NCBI RefSeq assembly: GCF_012958305.1
Contig: NZ_JABBYO010000009.1
Coordinates: 1 to 64,000 of the forward strand
Length of the DNA: 64,000 nt
Source of the DNA: Tautonia rosea
GTDB taxonomy: Bacteria > Planctomycetota > Planctomycetia > Isosphaerales > Isosphaeraceae
Reading direction: 5' to 3'
Numbering within the stretch: the first letter of the stretch is position 1; each line of letters opens with the position of its first letter. The notes below the pieces were generated by a model, which had not been told where the DNA came from, searched no databases, and saw only the letters and a program-made list of their open reading frames with translations. The translations under genes were made by a program, and so were the position numbers. This document shows, in pieces, positions 43,088 through 53,036 of the stretch.

Positions 43088-46000
43088 CTATTCCTTCGAA
43101 TCATGTTGCATCGATTGACGGCGTGTTTTTCGTGGATTCGTATCCCACAGGCGGATCGTCGCGTCACCGGAGGAGGACGCCAGCGTCACGCCGTCGGGGC
43201 TGAAAGCCAGCGACCAGACGAAACTCGTGTGTCCTTGCAGCCGGGCCACCGCCTCGCCCCGGGGCAGATCCCACAGCCAGACTGTCCGGTCCTCGCCCCC
43301 GGAGGCGATCCGAGAGCCGTCGGGGTGAAAGGCCAGCGATTGGACCTCGTCGGAGTGCCCGCGGAGGACCTGGGAGCCCGAGCCGTCGACCTGCCAGAGG
43401 CGGACGGTGCGATCGGCGCTGCACGAGGCCAGCAGGCGGCCGTCGGGGCTAAAGGCGATCTTGTAGATCCAATCGTCATGGCCAGGGAATCGGGCGATGG
43501 TCTCGAGCGATGTTGCGTCCAGAAGGAGTACGGTCCTGTCATCGGCAGCCATAGCGGCGAGCCGACGGCCGTCCGGGCTGTAGGCCATCCCCCAGCCATC
43601 GACCGAGGAAAGGTAGGTCTCGGAGGCGACGTCGCAGAGGTGCATCCGGTTGCTCGAGTTCGAGTCGCCGAGCGAGGTGGCGACCGCCTGGGTCCCGTCG
43701 GGGCTGACAACCACGTAGTGGAGGTTCCCGCCGGGAGTAGCGATCTCCCGGCGGAGGCTGCCGGTTGCCACGTCCCAGATCCGGAGCAGGTTGTCGGCGC
43801 TGCTGGTGGTGGCCAGCCATCGGCCATCGGGGCCGAAGGCCAGGCTCCACACGGCCCCAGGATGGGGAAGGGTCGCGAGTGGCTCGCCGGTGTCGGCGTC
43901 CCACAGGCGGGCCGTCCCGTCACCGCCCCCCGAGGCGATGAGGCGGCCGTCCGGGCTGTAGGAGACGGAGAAGACGGTTTCCGTGTGGCCCCGAAGCGAC
44001 GGCAGTGGGACCTGGGGATCCACGTCCCAGATCCGGACCGTGTCGTCACCGAGGTATCGGAGGTGGGAGTTGCTGCTGAGCGAGGCCAGCCGGCGTCCGA
44101 GCGGGTCGAACGCTAGCCCGACGACGGCCCCCGTGTGACCCCGCAGGGTGGCCACGTCCTGACGGCCGGTCGCTCGCCAGACGCGGATGGTCCGATCGGT
44201 CCCCGCAGAGGCGACCCACCGGCCGTCGGGGCTGTAGGCGACGGCGAGAACCTCGCCGGAATGGCGGTCGTAACGGGACTCGACCTCGCGGCCCGTCTCG
44301 GAGTCCCACTGGCGTACCGTGCCGTCCGATGAGGTCGTCGCCAGGCGAGAGCCGTCGGGGCTGAATGCCGCGTTGAGGAGCTTGGCCTCGTGCCCCTGGC
44401 AGACGGCGACCAGGCGGCCGGTGTCGGCGTCCCACAGGCAGGCAGTCCGGTCGTCGCCGACCGAGGCGAGGCGATCGCCGTCCGGGCTGAAGGCCAGGCG
44501 ACGTACCCCGCCGGGGTGGCCGTCGCAGGTCGCCGTCCGCTCGCCGGTCGTCGCGTCGATCACGGCGAGGATCGTCCTCCCTTCGCTGGCCCATGACGTC
44601 GCGAGTCGCGTGCCATCGGGGCTCACAAGGACGGGGCGGGGCCCGTCGACTTCCGGCATCCCCACGTGGAGTAGGACCCGGCCGGACTCATCCTGCAGCT
44701 CGAAGGTCGAGCTCCCGGTCCACACCACGGACCGGAGCCCAAGGCGGGTGGCGACGACGACGTCCGGCCGGCTCCCTTCGACCCGGATCGGCAGGGTCCG
44801 TTGCCCTCCCCCATCGAGGTCGGAGACGCGGAGACCGTCAGCGGTCATGACCGCAACCCCCAGCCGCTCCGGGCCGTCGAGCAGGTAGCCCGCACCGGGC
44901 AAGGGTATCGGGATCGTCGAGGAGCTGTCGTCAAGCCGGCCGTGGAGGTGCCGCCATTCCCAGCCGCGCAGGGCGGCCGGGGCTGCATCGAGCTGACGGG
45001 TCGCGTCGAGCACGTCGTCGTTCTGCAGTGCCGCGGCCGCGGCCGCGATGCGAGCGCGGTAGGCCTGGTAGAGGGCCTCACGACGCTCGGCGTCGGCTGC
45101 TTGTGCGTGCTGCTCGGCCAGGCTGCGCTGCCGGCTCTCGGCGAGGGCGAACAGGACCGTTCCGATGAGCCCCAAGAGCAGGGCGATCCCGGTGGCGATC
45201 CCCCCCCCCACGAGTGCCCGATTCCGCCTCGCGAACTTCGCTGCGAGGTAGAGCGTCGAGGGAGGCCGGGCCAGAATCGGCTCGTCGGCCAGCCAGCGGC
45301 GGAGGTCCGCGGCCAGCTCGGCGGCGGTCGTGTAGCGTCGCGAAGGATCCTTCTCGAGGGCTCGGCCGACGATTGTCTCCACGTCGCCACGGAGTTCCGG
45401 CCGGATCGAGCCGAGGGGCGTCGGCTCCTGTTCGAGGATCATTCGGGTAGCCTCGACTAGGGGACACCCCGTGAGTGGGAACGGTGGTCGGTTGGCCGCC
45501 AGCTCGAACAGAATCACCCCCAGGGCGTAGACGTCGGCCCGGCGATCGACGGTGTCGGGGTCGCCTGCGAGTTGCTCGGGGCTCATGTAGCGGGGAGTGC
45601 CGAGGATCTGGCCGGTCCGGGTCAGGCCGGTGGCGGTCAGCAGCTCGGCGTTCGTGACGCGAGCGATGCCGAAGTCGAGCACCTTCGGGCGGCCGGCCTC
45701 GTCGACGAGGATGTTCGCCGGCTTCAAATCGCGGTGGACCACCCCGTTTTCATGGGCGTGGTGGACGGCGTCGCAGATCCGGGCCGCCAGCGCGAGCCGA
45801 TCTCGCAGGGCGAGCCCCCGAGCGTACTCATCCAGGGGAAGGCCGCGGATGAACTCCATCGCGAAGAAGGGACGACCGTCGTCCAGCAGGCCGGCCTCGT
45901 ACACCTGGGCGATGTCCGGGTGCTGGAGGCGTCCCAGGATCCGCGCCTCGAAGGCGAAGCGGCGAGCCAGCGATGGCGAGGTGTGACCGGGGCGGATGAC

Positions 46001-46381
46001 TTTCAGCGCCACCGTCCGCCGGGGGCTGTCCTGCTCCGCCTCGAAAACGGTGCCCATGCCCCCCTCGGCGACCTGCCTCACGATCCGGTACTTCCCGGGG
46101 GACGCCGGTCCGACGTGGTGGGAGGTGGCGAGGCCGGTGGTCGGTCCCCCGAACAACGGGTCCGGCGGAACCGGTGATCGGACAAGGGGGCTCCGCAGCA
46201 GGCCGTCGCTCGGCCCGCCATCGGAGGTGCTCGGGGCATACGACAACAGGCTCTCGACCTCGGCCCGCAGGCTGGGCTCCTCCGCGCAGGCCTCGTCCAG
46301 GAAGGCAGGGCGCAGGGAGGGCGGCAGGGCGACCGCCCGGTCGAACAGCCCCTGCACCCGATCCCAGTCGCGCTCCCTCAT
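43088..46381 (-). CDS. Serine/threonine protein kinase with WD40 propellers
   Basis: 1097 residues from the ATG at 46381, which overlaps the sigma-factor stop (ATGA). The kinase domain spans about residues 97-365: VAEGGMGTVFEAEQ, VALKVI (Lys), VVHRDLKPANILVDE, VLDFGIARV, YMSPEQLAG. A membrane helix follows (about 390-412, GGIATGIALLLGLIGTVLFA). The C-terminal half has a linker and about thirteen WD40 repeats (DGRLIASGGGDGTARLWDAD, FSPDGRLLASCSADRTVRLW), enough for two propellers. The pattern fits a PASTA-free planctomycete kinase with an outward or periplasmic propeller. Translationally coupled to the ECF sigma factor, so the two likely act in one signalling path. Confidence 0.92.
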   Translation of the reverse strand: MRERDWDRVQGLFDRAVALPPSLRPAFLDEACAEEPSLRAEVESLLSYAPSTSDGGPSDGLLRSPLVRSPVPPDPLFGGPTTGLATSHHVGPASPGKYRIVRQVAEGGMGTVFEAEQDSPRRTVALKVIRPGHTSPSLARRFAFEARILGRLQHPDIAQVYEAGLLDDGRPFFAMEFIRGLPLDEYARGLALRDRLALAARICDAVHHAHENGVVHRDLKPANILVDEAGRPKVLDFGIARVTNAELLTATGLTRTGQILGTPRYMSPEQLAGDPDTVDRRADVYALGVILFELAANRPPFPLTGCPLVEATRMILEQEPTPLGSIRPELRGDVETIVGRALEKDPSRRYTTAAELAADLRRWLADEPILARPPSTLYLAAKFARRNRALVGGGIATGIALLLGLIGTVLFALAESRQRSLAEQHAQAADAERREALYQAYRARIAAAAAALQNDDVLDATRQLDAAPAALRGWEWRHLHGRLDDSSSTIPIPLPGAGYLLDGPERLGVAVMTADGLRVSDLDGGGQRTLPIRVEGSRPDVVVATRLGLRSVVWTGSSTFELQDESGRVLLHVGMPEVDGPRPVLVSPDGTRLATSWASEGRTILAVIDATTGERTATCDGHPGGVRRLAFSPDGDRLASVGDDRTACLWDADTGRLVAVCQGHEAKLLNAAFSPDGSRLATTSSDGTVRQWDSETGREVESRYDRHSGEVLAVAYSPDGRWVASAGTDRTIRVWRATGRQDVATLRGHTGAVVGLAFDPLGRRLASLSSNSHLRYLGDDTVRIWDVDPQVPLPSLRGHTETVFSVSYSPDGRLIASGGGDGTARLWDADTGEPLATLPHPGAVWSLAFGPDGRWLATTSSADNLLRIWDVATGSLRREIATPGGNLHYVVVSPDGTQAVATSLGDSNSSNRMHLCDVASETYLSSVDGWGMAYSPDGRRLAAMAADDRTVLLLDATSLETIARFPGHDDWIYKIAFSPDGRLLASCSADRTVRLWQVDGSGSQVLRGHSDEVQSLAFHPDGSRIASGGEDRTVWLWDLPRGEAVARLQGHTSFVWSLAFSPDGVTLASSSGDATIRLWDTNPRKTRRQSMQHDSKE

Positions 46382-46947
46382 CGAGTCGCATGATCCTGGC
46401 CCGAGGCCTCCCCGAGGTGCCGGGCGAGCCAGGCCCGAGCGAACCGCCACTCCCGGGCCAAGGTGCTCTCCGAGACGCCGAGGACCGCGGCCGTCTCCTC
46501 GACGCTCAGCCCGGCGAAGAAACGGAGCATCGCAATCTCGGCCAGGTGGGGCTTCTCCGCTCGGAGTCTCTGGATCGCCTCGTCGACCGCCAACAGGTCG
46601 TCGGCCGGCGGTTCGATGATCGCCAGGCCCTCGGCCAGCTCCACCCGCCGGGCGTTGCCACCACGCTTACGCGCCCCCTTGCGACGAGCCTGCTCGACAA
46701 GGATGTCCCGCATCGCCCTCGCCGCCGCGCCGAAGAAGTGCCGACGGCCATTCCAACCCGGATCGCGATTGCCGACGAGCCGAAGGTACGCCTCGTGGAC
46801 CAGTGCGGTCGGCTGGAGGGTCTGACCGGGCGCCAGCCGGCCCGACAGCGAGCCGGCGAGCCGGCGAAGCTCGGCATACACCGCCGGAAGCAACTCCGCC
46901 GCCGACTGCATCGTCGGTGAAGGTTGGTCGTCCCCCCCTTCGAACAT
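46378..46947 (-). CDS. ECF-type RNA polymerase sigma factor
   Basis: 189 residues from the ATG at 46947 (GGGAG 6 nt upstream). Sigma2 region: ELLPAVYAELRRLAGSLSGR and TLQPTALVHEAYLRLVG, RRHFFGAAARAMRDILVEQA; sigma4 region near the C-terminus: AEIAMLRFFAGLSVEETAAV, LGVSESTLAREWRFARAWLA. This matches the planctomycete/acidobacterial ECF group often encoded beside Ser/Thr kinases. The kinase downstream, in ATGA overlap, may phosphorylate or otherwise gate the sigma factor. No anti-sigma factor is seen. Confidence 0.93.
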   Translation of the reverse strand: MFEGGDDQPSPTMQSAAELLPAVYAELRRLAGSLSGRLAPGQTLQPTALVHEAYLRLVGNRDPGWNGRRHFFGAAARAMRDILVEQARRKGARKRGGNARRVELAEGLAIIEPPADDLLAVDEAIQRLRAEKPHLAEIAMLRFFAGLSVEETAAVLGVSESTLAREWRFARAWLARHLGEASGQDHATR

Positions 46948-47330
46948 TGCTCGCTCCCGCATCGCCGGGCGAAGTGCCGGAGAAAAATTTGACAGCTCGT
47001 AACGACGATTTTCGGACGTGATTTTGGAAGAGTCAAGATCCGATCCCGGTGATGTCCTCGTAGGGCATCAGGCGCATCGCGCCCGTCCCGATGGCCGGTC
47101 CCACTGTCCTGTGACGGCCCTCTCGCCTCCCCATCCCCGAGGATCGGGGTGCACGCCCCGGGGTCGAGCCGTCGGACCCAGGATGGCGACGACGGGGCGG
47201 CTCAATCGCCTCGCCCACGGAACCAGATCCCCACACAACCCTGGCTGGCCTCCCACCGCCGAGGTGCTCGCCCGACGACCGGGGGGCGACTCCCGAGCGA
47301 CCCACACCTTGTGAGCTAGAGAAAACGACC
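46948..47330. other. Divergent intergenic region, no gene
   Basis: 383 bases between the sigma factor (minus) and the giant surface protein (plus). It holds the minus-strand promoter at 47008-47036; no clear promoter for the giant gene was found. Confidence 0.5.
47008..47036 (-). promoter_or_regulatory. Sigma70-like promoter for sigma factor-kinase operon
   Basis: Minus strand TTGACT (47036-47031), 17-nt spacer, GAAAAT (47013-47008). Expected start near 47001 with a leader of about 54 nt. Confidence 0.45.
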
Positions 47331-50300
47331 ATGCCGCGCAAACTGCAACGCCGGACCCCACTCCTCGAATCTCTCGAGGTGCGCACGCTGCTCTCGACCG
47401 TGGCGACCCCCGACGTGTTGCAACGGACCCAGGTCGCCGCCCTCGTCGCCGCCCCGAACGCGACACCGACGGCTCGGCCGACCGGGCTCCTCAGGGCGGC
47501 CGAGTCGATCGACAGCCAGAGCATCCGGCTCGAGTTCAGGCGGCCGATCCCCAGCCACTTCGCCCCGAGGCTGCGCTTCGAGGTCGAGGGCCTCCAGGTG
47601 ACCGGCGTGCAGCTCGCCCGCAACGGCCGGGGCGCCGTGCTGACCACCTCCCCGCAGGCCGACGCCACCTACACGATCCGGATGGCGAACGTCCGGGGCG
47701 AGGGCGCCCGGGCCCAGCTCGTCCCCAGGGGGATGGCGCCCTTCCAGGGTAAGGCGGCGCCCCGGGTGGTCGACGTCGCCTCGACCGGCGAGACGACGGT
47801 CCTCGTGTCCTTTGACCGTCCGATGGGCACCGGCGCGATCGACCCGGGGAACTACCAGCTCTCGGGAGACGCGGGGCAGCCCATCGGCGTCGCCAGCGCC
47901 CGTTTCGTGGGGGGCTCCACCAGCCAGGTTGAGCTGCAGACCACGCCGCAGGCCTTCGGCAGCTACACGATCCACGTCAACAACATTACCGACACGGCCG
48001 GCCAGCAGATCTTCTTCGACGGGAGGAGGTTTACCGGCAACCCACAAGGGGCCGTGCTCAGCGTCGCCGCCACCTCCTCGACGACGGTCGTCGTCGCCTT
48101 CAACGAGCCGATGGCCGACAACGCCCTGGCCCCGCAGCACTACGACATCCGCGACTCGGCCAACAGGCGGCTCACGGTGACCGGCGCCCGCTTCGACGGC
48201 CCGCTCGGCATGGTTGTCGTGCTCACCACCGCGGCCCAGGCCAACGAGTCCTACCGGCTGACCACCTTGAACATCACCGACCTGTCGAACAGTTCCATCA
48301 GCAGGCGCAGCGGCACCTTCCGGGGCATCCCGGCGCCGTCCCTGGTGGCGGCGATCCCGACGCAGCCGACCCGGATCGTGCTGACCTTCAGCGGCCCTGT
48401 GGGCGACAGCGCCCTGGCGCCGTCGAGCTACAAGATCGAGCAGCTCGACGAGGAGGGCAGCCCGATTGGCACCCTGCCGATCGAGGCCGCCCGGTTCGTC
48501 GGTGGGCAGCGCACGGTCATCGAGCTGGCGACCGGCTCCCAGCTCGCGACGACCTACCGGATCACCACCGCCGCCACCCTGACCGACGAGGCCGGCTCGC
48601 CGCTCCGGAGCGCCAACGCCCGCTTCACCGGCATCGGCCCTCGTCCCGAGGCCCTGGAGTTCGCCGGCCCGCCCCGGGTCGTCGGGGCCGCCTCGCTGAG
48701 TAACTTCGAGGTGCTCGTCTCTTTCAGCGAGCCGATGGCCGACAACGCCACCCGGCCCGAGCACTTCGTCATCGCCCAGGAGAACGTCAACCCCGAGGCC
48801 GGCGCCCTGCTCGTCACCAACGCCGAGTTCTACAACGGCGACCGCACGGTCGTAAAGCTGACCACCCGGTCGCAGAACGAGCTGACCTACCGCGTCACGG
48901 TCGTCAATGCCACCGACCTGGCCGGCAACGCGCTGGCCCCGAAGGTCACCAGCAGCGGCGTGCTCGTCGACCCCACCTCGGCTACCTTCCCCGGCACGCC
49001 CCCCTCGGGCGACCAGCTCGTCGACACCGACGGCGACGGGCTGACCGACAACGAGGAGCAGCGCGGCTGGCTCGTCGTCTTCCGCACCGCCGACGGCCGC
49101 CTGGTCGAGCGCATGGTCACCAGCGACATCTCCGTCGCCGACACCGACGGCGACGGTTTCACCGACGACGTCGAGCTCCAGCTCAAGACCGACCCCCGCG
49201 ACGCCGACACGGACGACGACCTGCTCACCGACTATCAGGAATACACCGAGGTCTTCTCCAACCACCTCGACGCCGACTCCGACGGCGACGGCGTCGACGA
49301 CGGCACCGAGTTCCTCTACGTCCGCAGCTCGCCGAACCTCGAGGACACCGACGGCGACCAGATCGACGACGGGACCGAGATCACCCTCGGCGGCTTCTAC
49401 AACGTCCTCGTCGCCAACCTGCCCATCCCCCGGATCGACGTCGGCAACGTCGCGCTGAGCCTCCGGGTCGACACCTTCGCCACCAGCTCGACCGGCACCC
49501 GACGGCTCGACTCCAAGACCGCCGAGTCCTCCCTCGTCCGCACCCAGAGCACGAGCTTCACCTCCGTCTCGGAGACGACCCAGGAGGCGTTCTCGAACTT
49601 CGCCTTCGGTCAGCAGTTCAACGTCGGGGCCGACTACACCGAGTATCCCGCCCTCGAGCTCTCGGCCTCGCAGGAGTTCGGCACGTCCTCCGCGGTGCGC
49701 AGCGAATTCACCGCCAGCTCCAGCCAGGAGACCCAGCGGTCCCTGTCCGAGGCCCGCACGACCGAGCAGGAGGTCCAGGCCGGCGAGGAGCTGCAGACCC
49801 AGGTCACCGACGCCAAGCTCCAGACCACGATCAACCTCCAGAACGCCAGCCCGATCGCCTTCCGGCTGAAGAACCTCCAGGTGACGGCCCTGATTGCCGC
49901 CCCCGAGAACCCGGCCGTGCTCCTGCCGGTCGCCACGCTCGTGCCCGAGTTTGAGCCCGAAGACGGCTTCGTTCTCGGCCCGCTCGTCCCCGCCCGCGGA
50001 CCGATCGTCATGACCAGCGACAATGTCTTCCCGAACCGCGTCGAGGCCCTGATGGCCGACCCGCGGTCGCTGATCTTCCGGATCTCCAACTACGACATCA
50101 TCGACGAGTCCGACCGCAACTTCGCCTTCTCCTCCCAGGAGGTCGTCGAGCGCACCGGCCGCATCGAGATCGACTACGGCGGCTTCGACGCCGACGGCGA
50201 CGGCCGGGATGACCCCTCCGAAATCCTGTTCGTCTCCACCGCCGCCGGCCGCGTCATCGACACTGACGGCGACGGCGACATCGACTCCGACGACCGCCGC

Positions 50301-53036
50301 GTCACCTTCGGCCCCGACGGCTTCCAGGTGGGCCGGAGCGTCCGCGACCTCCTGGCCGACGCCGGGCTCACCGAGTACACCATCAAGCTCGACGAGGAGA
50401 ACCGGCCGATCCTCGACCCCGACTTCGACCCGGCCCTCGGCATCCCGATCTACTACAACGCCGACGGCGAGCAGGTGAAGCTGACCCGGGCCCAGATCCG
50501 CTCCAGCTACGCGACCATGCGGGTGGTCGCCTCCGATCCCCCGGACGGAAGCCGCGTCGTCGAGCGGATCTACCGCTTCCGCGAACGCGCCGTCGTCCAG
50601 TTCACCGACTTCCCCGACACCACCTGGGAGGTCATCACGCCCCAGGGCATCGACCCCGACAAGGGCCTCGATGACATCCTCTACGCCGGCCAGAGCTTCA
50701 CCCTGGCCTTCGTCCAGGACAGCGACGGCGACTTCCTGCCGGCCAACCTCGAGGCCTTCTTCGGCAGCCGCGACGACAGCCGCGACAGCGACGGCGACGG
50801 CCTCGACGACCGCTTCGAGGCGCTCATCGGCTGGGACGTGAACATCCCCGACCGCGGCACGGTCCGGGTGACCTCCCACCCCGGCCGCACCGACTCCGAC
50901 AACGACGGCCTCTCCGACCGCGCCGAGGCCCCCGCCCTCTGGCGGGACCTGGACGGCGACGGGCTGATGGACGACGGAGAGCTCACCCGGTCCGCCGTGT
51001 TCTTCGTCACCCGGAATCAGAACCCCAACGCGGATCCGAACGCATTGGTATTAACCTTTGCGTCCGGCCCCGACGCCAACGGGAACTACACTCCGATCTT
51101 TTTCATCCCCATACCCGCGACCGATCTCGGGAACGGGGTGGTCCGGATTGCCGTTACGCCTTTTTCTGATATCTATATGGACGAGAATAGCGACGGGTCA
51201 CTGGACCTGTTCAACCTCAACAACAGGCCCTTCATCGACTACATCACCAACCCCCTCGACCCGGATAGCGACCGCGACCTGATCTCCGACCGCGACGAGG
51301 TCCGGGGCTTCGCCTACCGGCCCATCGACAGCGCCACCGACGTCGTCGTCTACACGAACCCCGAGCGGGCCGACACCGACGGCGACTCGGTCATCGACGG
51401 CCTCGAGCGCCGCTTCGGCCTGAACCCCTCCGACGGCCAGGACCGCGACACCGACCGCGACGGCCTCCCCGACCGCGTCGAGACGAACGGCTGGCTCGTC
51501 ACCACCGAGGCCCTCACGCTCGCCCCGCTGTCCGTCACCCCGGGCAACCAGGTCCAGCGCCGCATCACCTCCGACCCGACCAGCGCCGACAGCGACGGCG
51601 ACGGCCTGACCGACTTCGAGGAGTTCTTTCTCCGCACCTCCCCCGCCGATATCGACACCGACGGCGACGGCCTCCGCGACATCGACGAGGTCCGCGGCTT
51701 CCGCATGGTCGGCAACGAGGACCGCGCGAACGAGCTGATCACGCTCGACCCGCTCGACGCCGACGTCGACAACGACGGCCTCAGCGACGGCGAGGAGGCC
51801 GGCCTTGGCCTCGACGCCGCCGGCAGGCCCATCACGCTCGGCGTCGAATCCCGATGGATCGTCCAGGTCCCCGGCGAGGAGCCGCGCCGGGTCTTCACCG
51901 ACCCCCGCGAGCCCGACGGCGATAACGACGGCCTCCCCGACGGCGCCGAGAAGTACCGCACCGGCAGCACCCTCCTCGGCGGGACGACCTTCATCAACTA
52001 CGATCGGGCGATCGATCTGCAATTGAACTTGCAAATCGGAACGTCGCCATTCTTCCCGACCGGGCGGACGAACGTCGTCCAGGTCAGCTACGTCCTGAGG
52101 ACGAGGGTCGTCCACTTCCGACTCATCGACGCACAGGGCGTGCGCGTCATCGACACGAGCAGGCCGCTCGCCGAGCTGCCGTCGGAGTTCCAGTTCTACC
52201 TGGAGACGCTGGGGTTCATCCCCCAGGGCCAGATCCCGGGCCGGGTCGCGAGCGACAAGCCGTTCGTGCTCGCGCAGGTGGAGAAAGTCGTCGGCCTGAA
52301 CGGCGCGCCTCGGATCTTCCTCGGCGCCGACCCCGAGAAGGCCAACACCGACGGCGACCGCCGCACCGACCTCGAGGAGGTCCGCCGGGGGACCGACCCG
52401 ACCACGGCCAGCTACTTCATCACCGTCCAGTTCGACCACTTCGCCATCAACTCGGACAACGACGCCAACGACGGCGACCCGGGCGCCGGCAACACCTCGC
52501 TGCTCGGGGCCGGCGACTTCGTCATCAAGTCCTACATCCGCCTGCACGACCCGAACTCGACCAGCCCGTTCCAGCTCGGCAATTCCGAGATGTTCTTCAA
52601 CATCGGCGGCGATGGGACGCGCTACTCCGACGCCGTCCAGGTGCACTTCGGCTCGCTGGAGAACTTCACCGGCACCTCGCAGCGGTCCCGGTCCTTCACG
52701 CTCGACCAGGGCCAGGCGTTCTCGCTCGGCACGCTGCTCACCGAGCTGGACGACATCGACATCAACCAGCAATTCCGCGTCAACGTCTTCCTCGGCGACC
52801 TGACCGAGGAGTTCAATGTCACCGGCCTCGACGTCAAGGTGAACGGCACCTCCCGGTCGTCGATCTTCACGAGCGAGTACATCCAGTCGCTGCTCGACGC
52901 GGAGGGGGGCCAGACCGGTGTCTTCCAGCTGGTCTACGAGTTCACCAAGGACCAGAACACCCCCGCCCACCCCACGAAGATCGACAAGAACGAGAAGGTC
53001 GCAGGCCGGATCGCCCTGCGGCTGATCGTCGAGTGA
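47331..53036 (+). CDS. Giant secreted calcium-binding-repeat surface protein
   Basis: 1901 residues. It opens with the planctomycete extracellular signature RRTPLLESLEVRTLLS. Residues about 140-545 hold four Ig-like repeats of about 100 residues (VVVAFNEPMADNALAPQHYD, VLVSFSEPMADNATRPEHF). Residues about 563-690 and again about 940-1675 carry many thrombospondin-type-3/EF-like DxDGDGxxD repeats (DTDGDGLTDNEE, DSDGDGLDDRFE), which should bind calcium. Between them, about 697-945, is a Ser/Thr/Gln-rich beta region (TQSTSFTSVSETTQEAFSN, SSQETQRSLSEARTTEQ) followed by IAFRLKNLQVTALIA. The last 200 residues are a separate beta-rich domain. Likely an adhesin or envelope protein. A weak AGAG ribosome site precedes the start. 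Confidence 0.85.
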   Translation: MPRKLQRRTPLLESLEVRTLLSTVATPDVLQRTQVAALVAAPNATPTARPTGLLRAAESIDSQSIRLEFRRPIPSHFAPRLRFEVEGLQVTGVQLARNGRGAVLTTSPQADATYTIRMANVRGEGARAQLVPRGMAPFQGKAAPRVVDVASTGETTVLVSFDRPMGTGAIDPGNYQLSGDAGQPIGVASARFVGGSTSQVELQTTPQAFGSYTIHVNNITDTAGQQIFFDGRRFTGNPQGAVLSVAATSSTTVVVAFNEPMADNALAPQHYDIRDSANRRLTVTGARFDGPLGMVVVLTTAAQANESYRLTTLNITDLSNSSISRRSGTFRGIPAPSLVAAIPTQPTRIVLTFSGPVGDSALAPSSYKIEQLDEEGSPIGTLPIEAARFVGGQRTVIELATGSQLATTYRITTAATLTDEAGSPLRSANARFTGIGPRPEALEFAGPPRVVGAASLSNFEVLVSFSEPMADNATRPEHFVIAQENVNPEAGALLVTNAEFYNGDRTVVKLTTRSQNELTYRVTVVNATDLAGNALAPKVTSSGVLVDPTSATFPGTPPSGDQLVDTDGDGLTDNEEQRGWLVVFRTADGRLVERMVTSDISVADTDGDGFTDDVELQLKTDPRDADTDDDLLTDYQEYTEVFSNHLDADSDGDGVDDGTEFLYVRSSPNLEDTDGDQIDDGTEITLGGFYNVLVANLPIPRIDVGNVALSLRVDTFATSSTGTRRLDSKTAESSLVRTQSTSFTSVSETTQEAFSNFAFGQQFNVGADYTEYPALELSASQEFGTSSAVRSEFTASSSQETQRSLSEARTTEQEVQAGEELQTQVTDAKLQTTINLQNASPIAFRLKNLQVTALIAAPENPAVLLPVATLVPEFEPEDGFVLGPLVPARGPIVMTSDNVFPNRVEALMADPRSLIFRISNYDIIDESDRNFAFSSQEVVERTGRIEIDYGGFDADGDGRDDPSEILFVSTAAGRVIDTDGDGDIDSDDRRVTFGPDGFQVGRSVRDLLADAGLTEYTIKLDEENRPILDPDFDPALGIPIYYNADGEQVKLTRAQIRSSYATMRVVASDPPDGSRVVERIYRFRERAVVQFTDFPDTTWEVITPQGIDPDKGLDDILYAGQSFTLAFVQDSDGDFLPANLEAFFGSRDDSRDSDGDGLDDRFEALIGWDVNIPDRGTVRVTSHPGRTDSDNDGLSDRAEAPALWRDLDGDGLMDDGELTRSAVFFVTRNQNPNADPNALVLTFASGPDANGNYTPIFFIPIPATDLGNGVVRIAVTPFSDIYMDENSDGSLDLFNLNNRPFIDYITNPLDPDSDRDLISDRDEVRGFAYRPIDSATDVVVYTNPERADTDGDSVIDGLERRFGLNPSDGQDRDTDRDGLPDRVETNGWLVTTEALTLAPLSVTPGNQVQRRITSDPTSADSDGDGLTDFEEFFLRTSPADIDTDGDGLRDIDEVRGFRMVGNEDRANELITLDPLDADVDNDGLSDGEEAGLGLDAAGRPITLGVESRWIVQVPGEEPRRVFTDPREPDGDNDGLPDGAEKYRTGSTLLGGTTFINYDRAIDLQLNLQIGTSPFFPTGRTNVVQVSYVLRTRVVHFRLIDAQGVRVIDTSRPLAELPSEFQFYLETLGFIPQGQIPGRVASDKPFVLAQVEKVVGLNGAPRIFLGADPEKANTDGDRRTDLEEVRRGTDPTTASYFITVQFDHFAINSDNDANDGDPGAGNTSLLGAGDFVIKSYIRLHDPNSTSPFQLGNSEMFFNIGGDGTRYSDAVQVHFGSLENFTGTSQRSRSFTLDQGQAFSLGTLLTELDDIDINQQFRVNVFLGDLTEEFNVTGLDVKVNGTSRSSIFTSEYIQSLLDAEGGQTGVFQLVYEFTKDQNTPAHPTKIDKNEKVAGRIALRLIVE

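Noticed and set aside
43016..44116. 366-codon plus-strand open frame
   Set aside because: Antisense to the WD40 repeats; its apparent repeats mirror those blades.
43150..44600. Repeated DNA that could suggest a CRISPR array
   Set aside because: The repeats are in-frame WD40 blades of a kinase gene, with no uniform repeat-spacer pattern; no CRISPR array is visible in the window.
47316..50879. 1187-codon minus-strand open frame
   Set aside because: Antisense to the giant surface gene; Val/Gly/Asp-rich composition arises from the reverse complement of GAC/GGC repeats.
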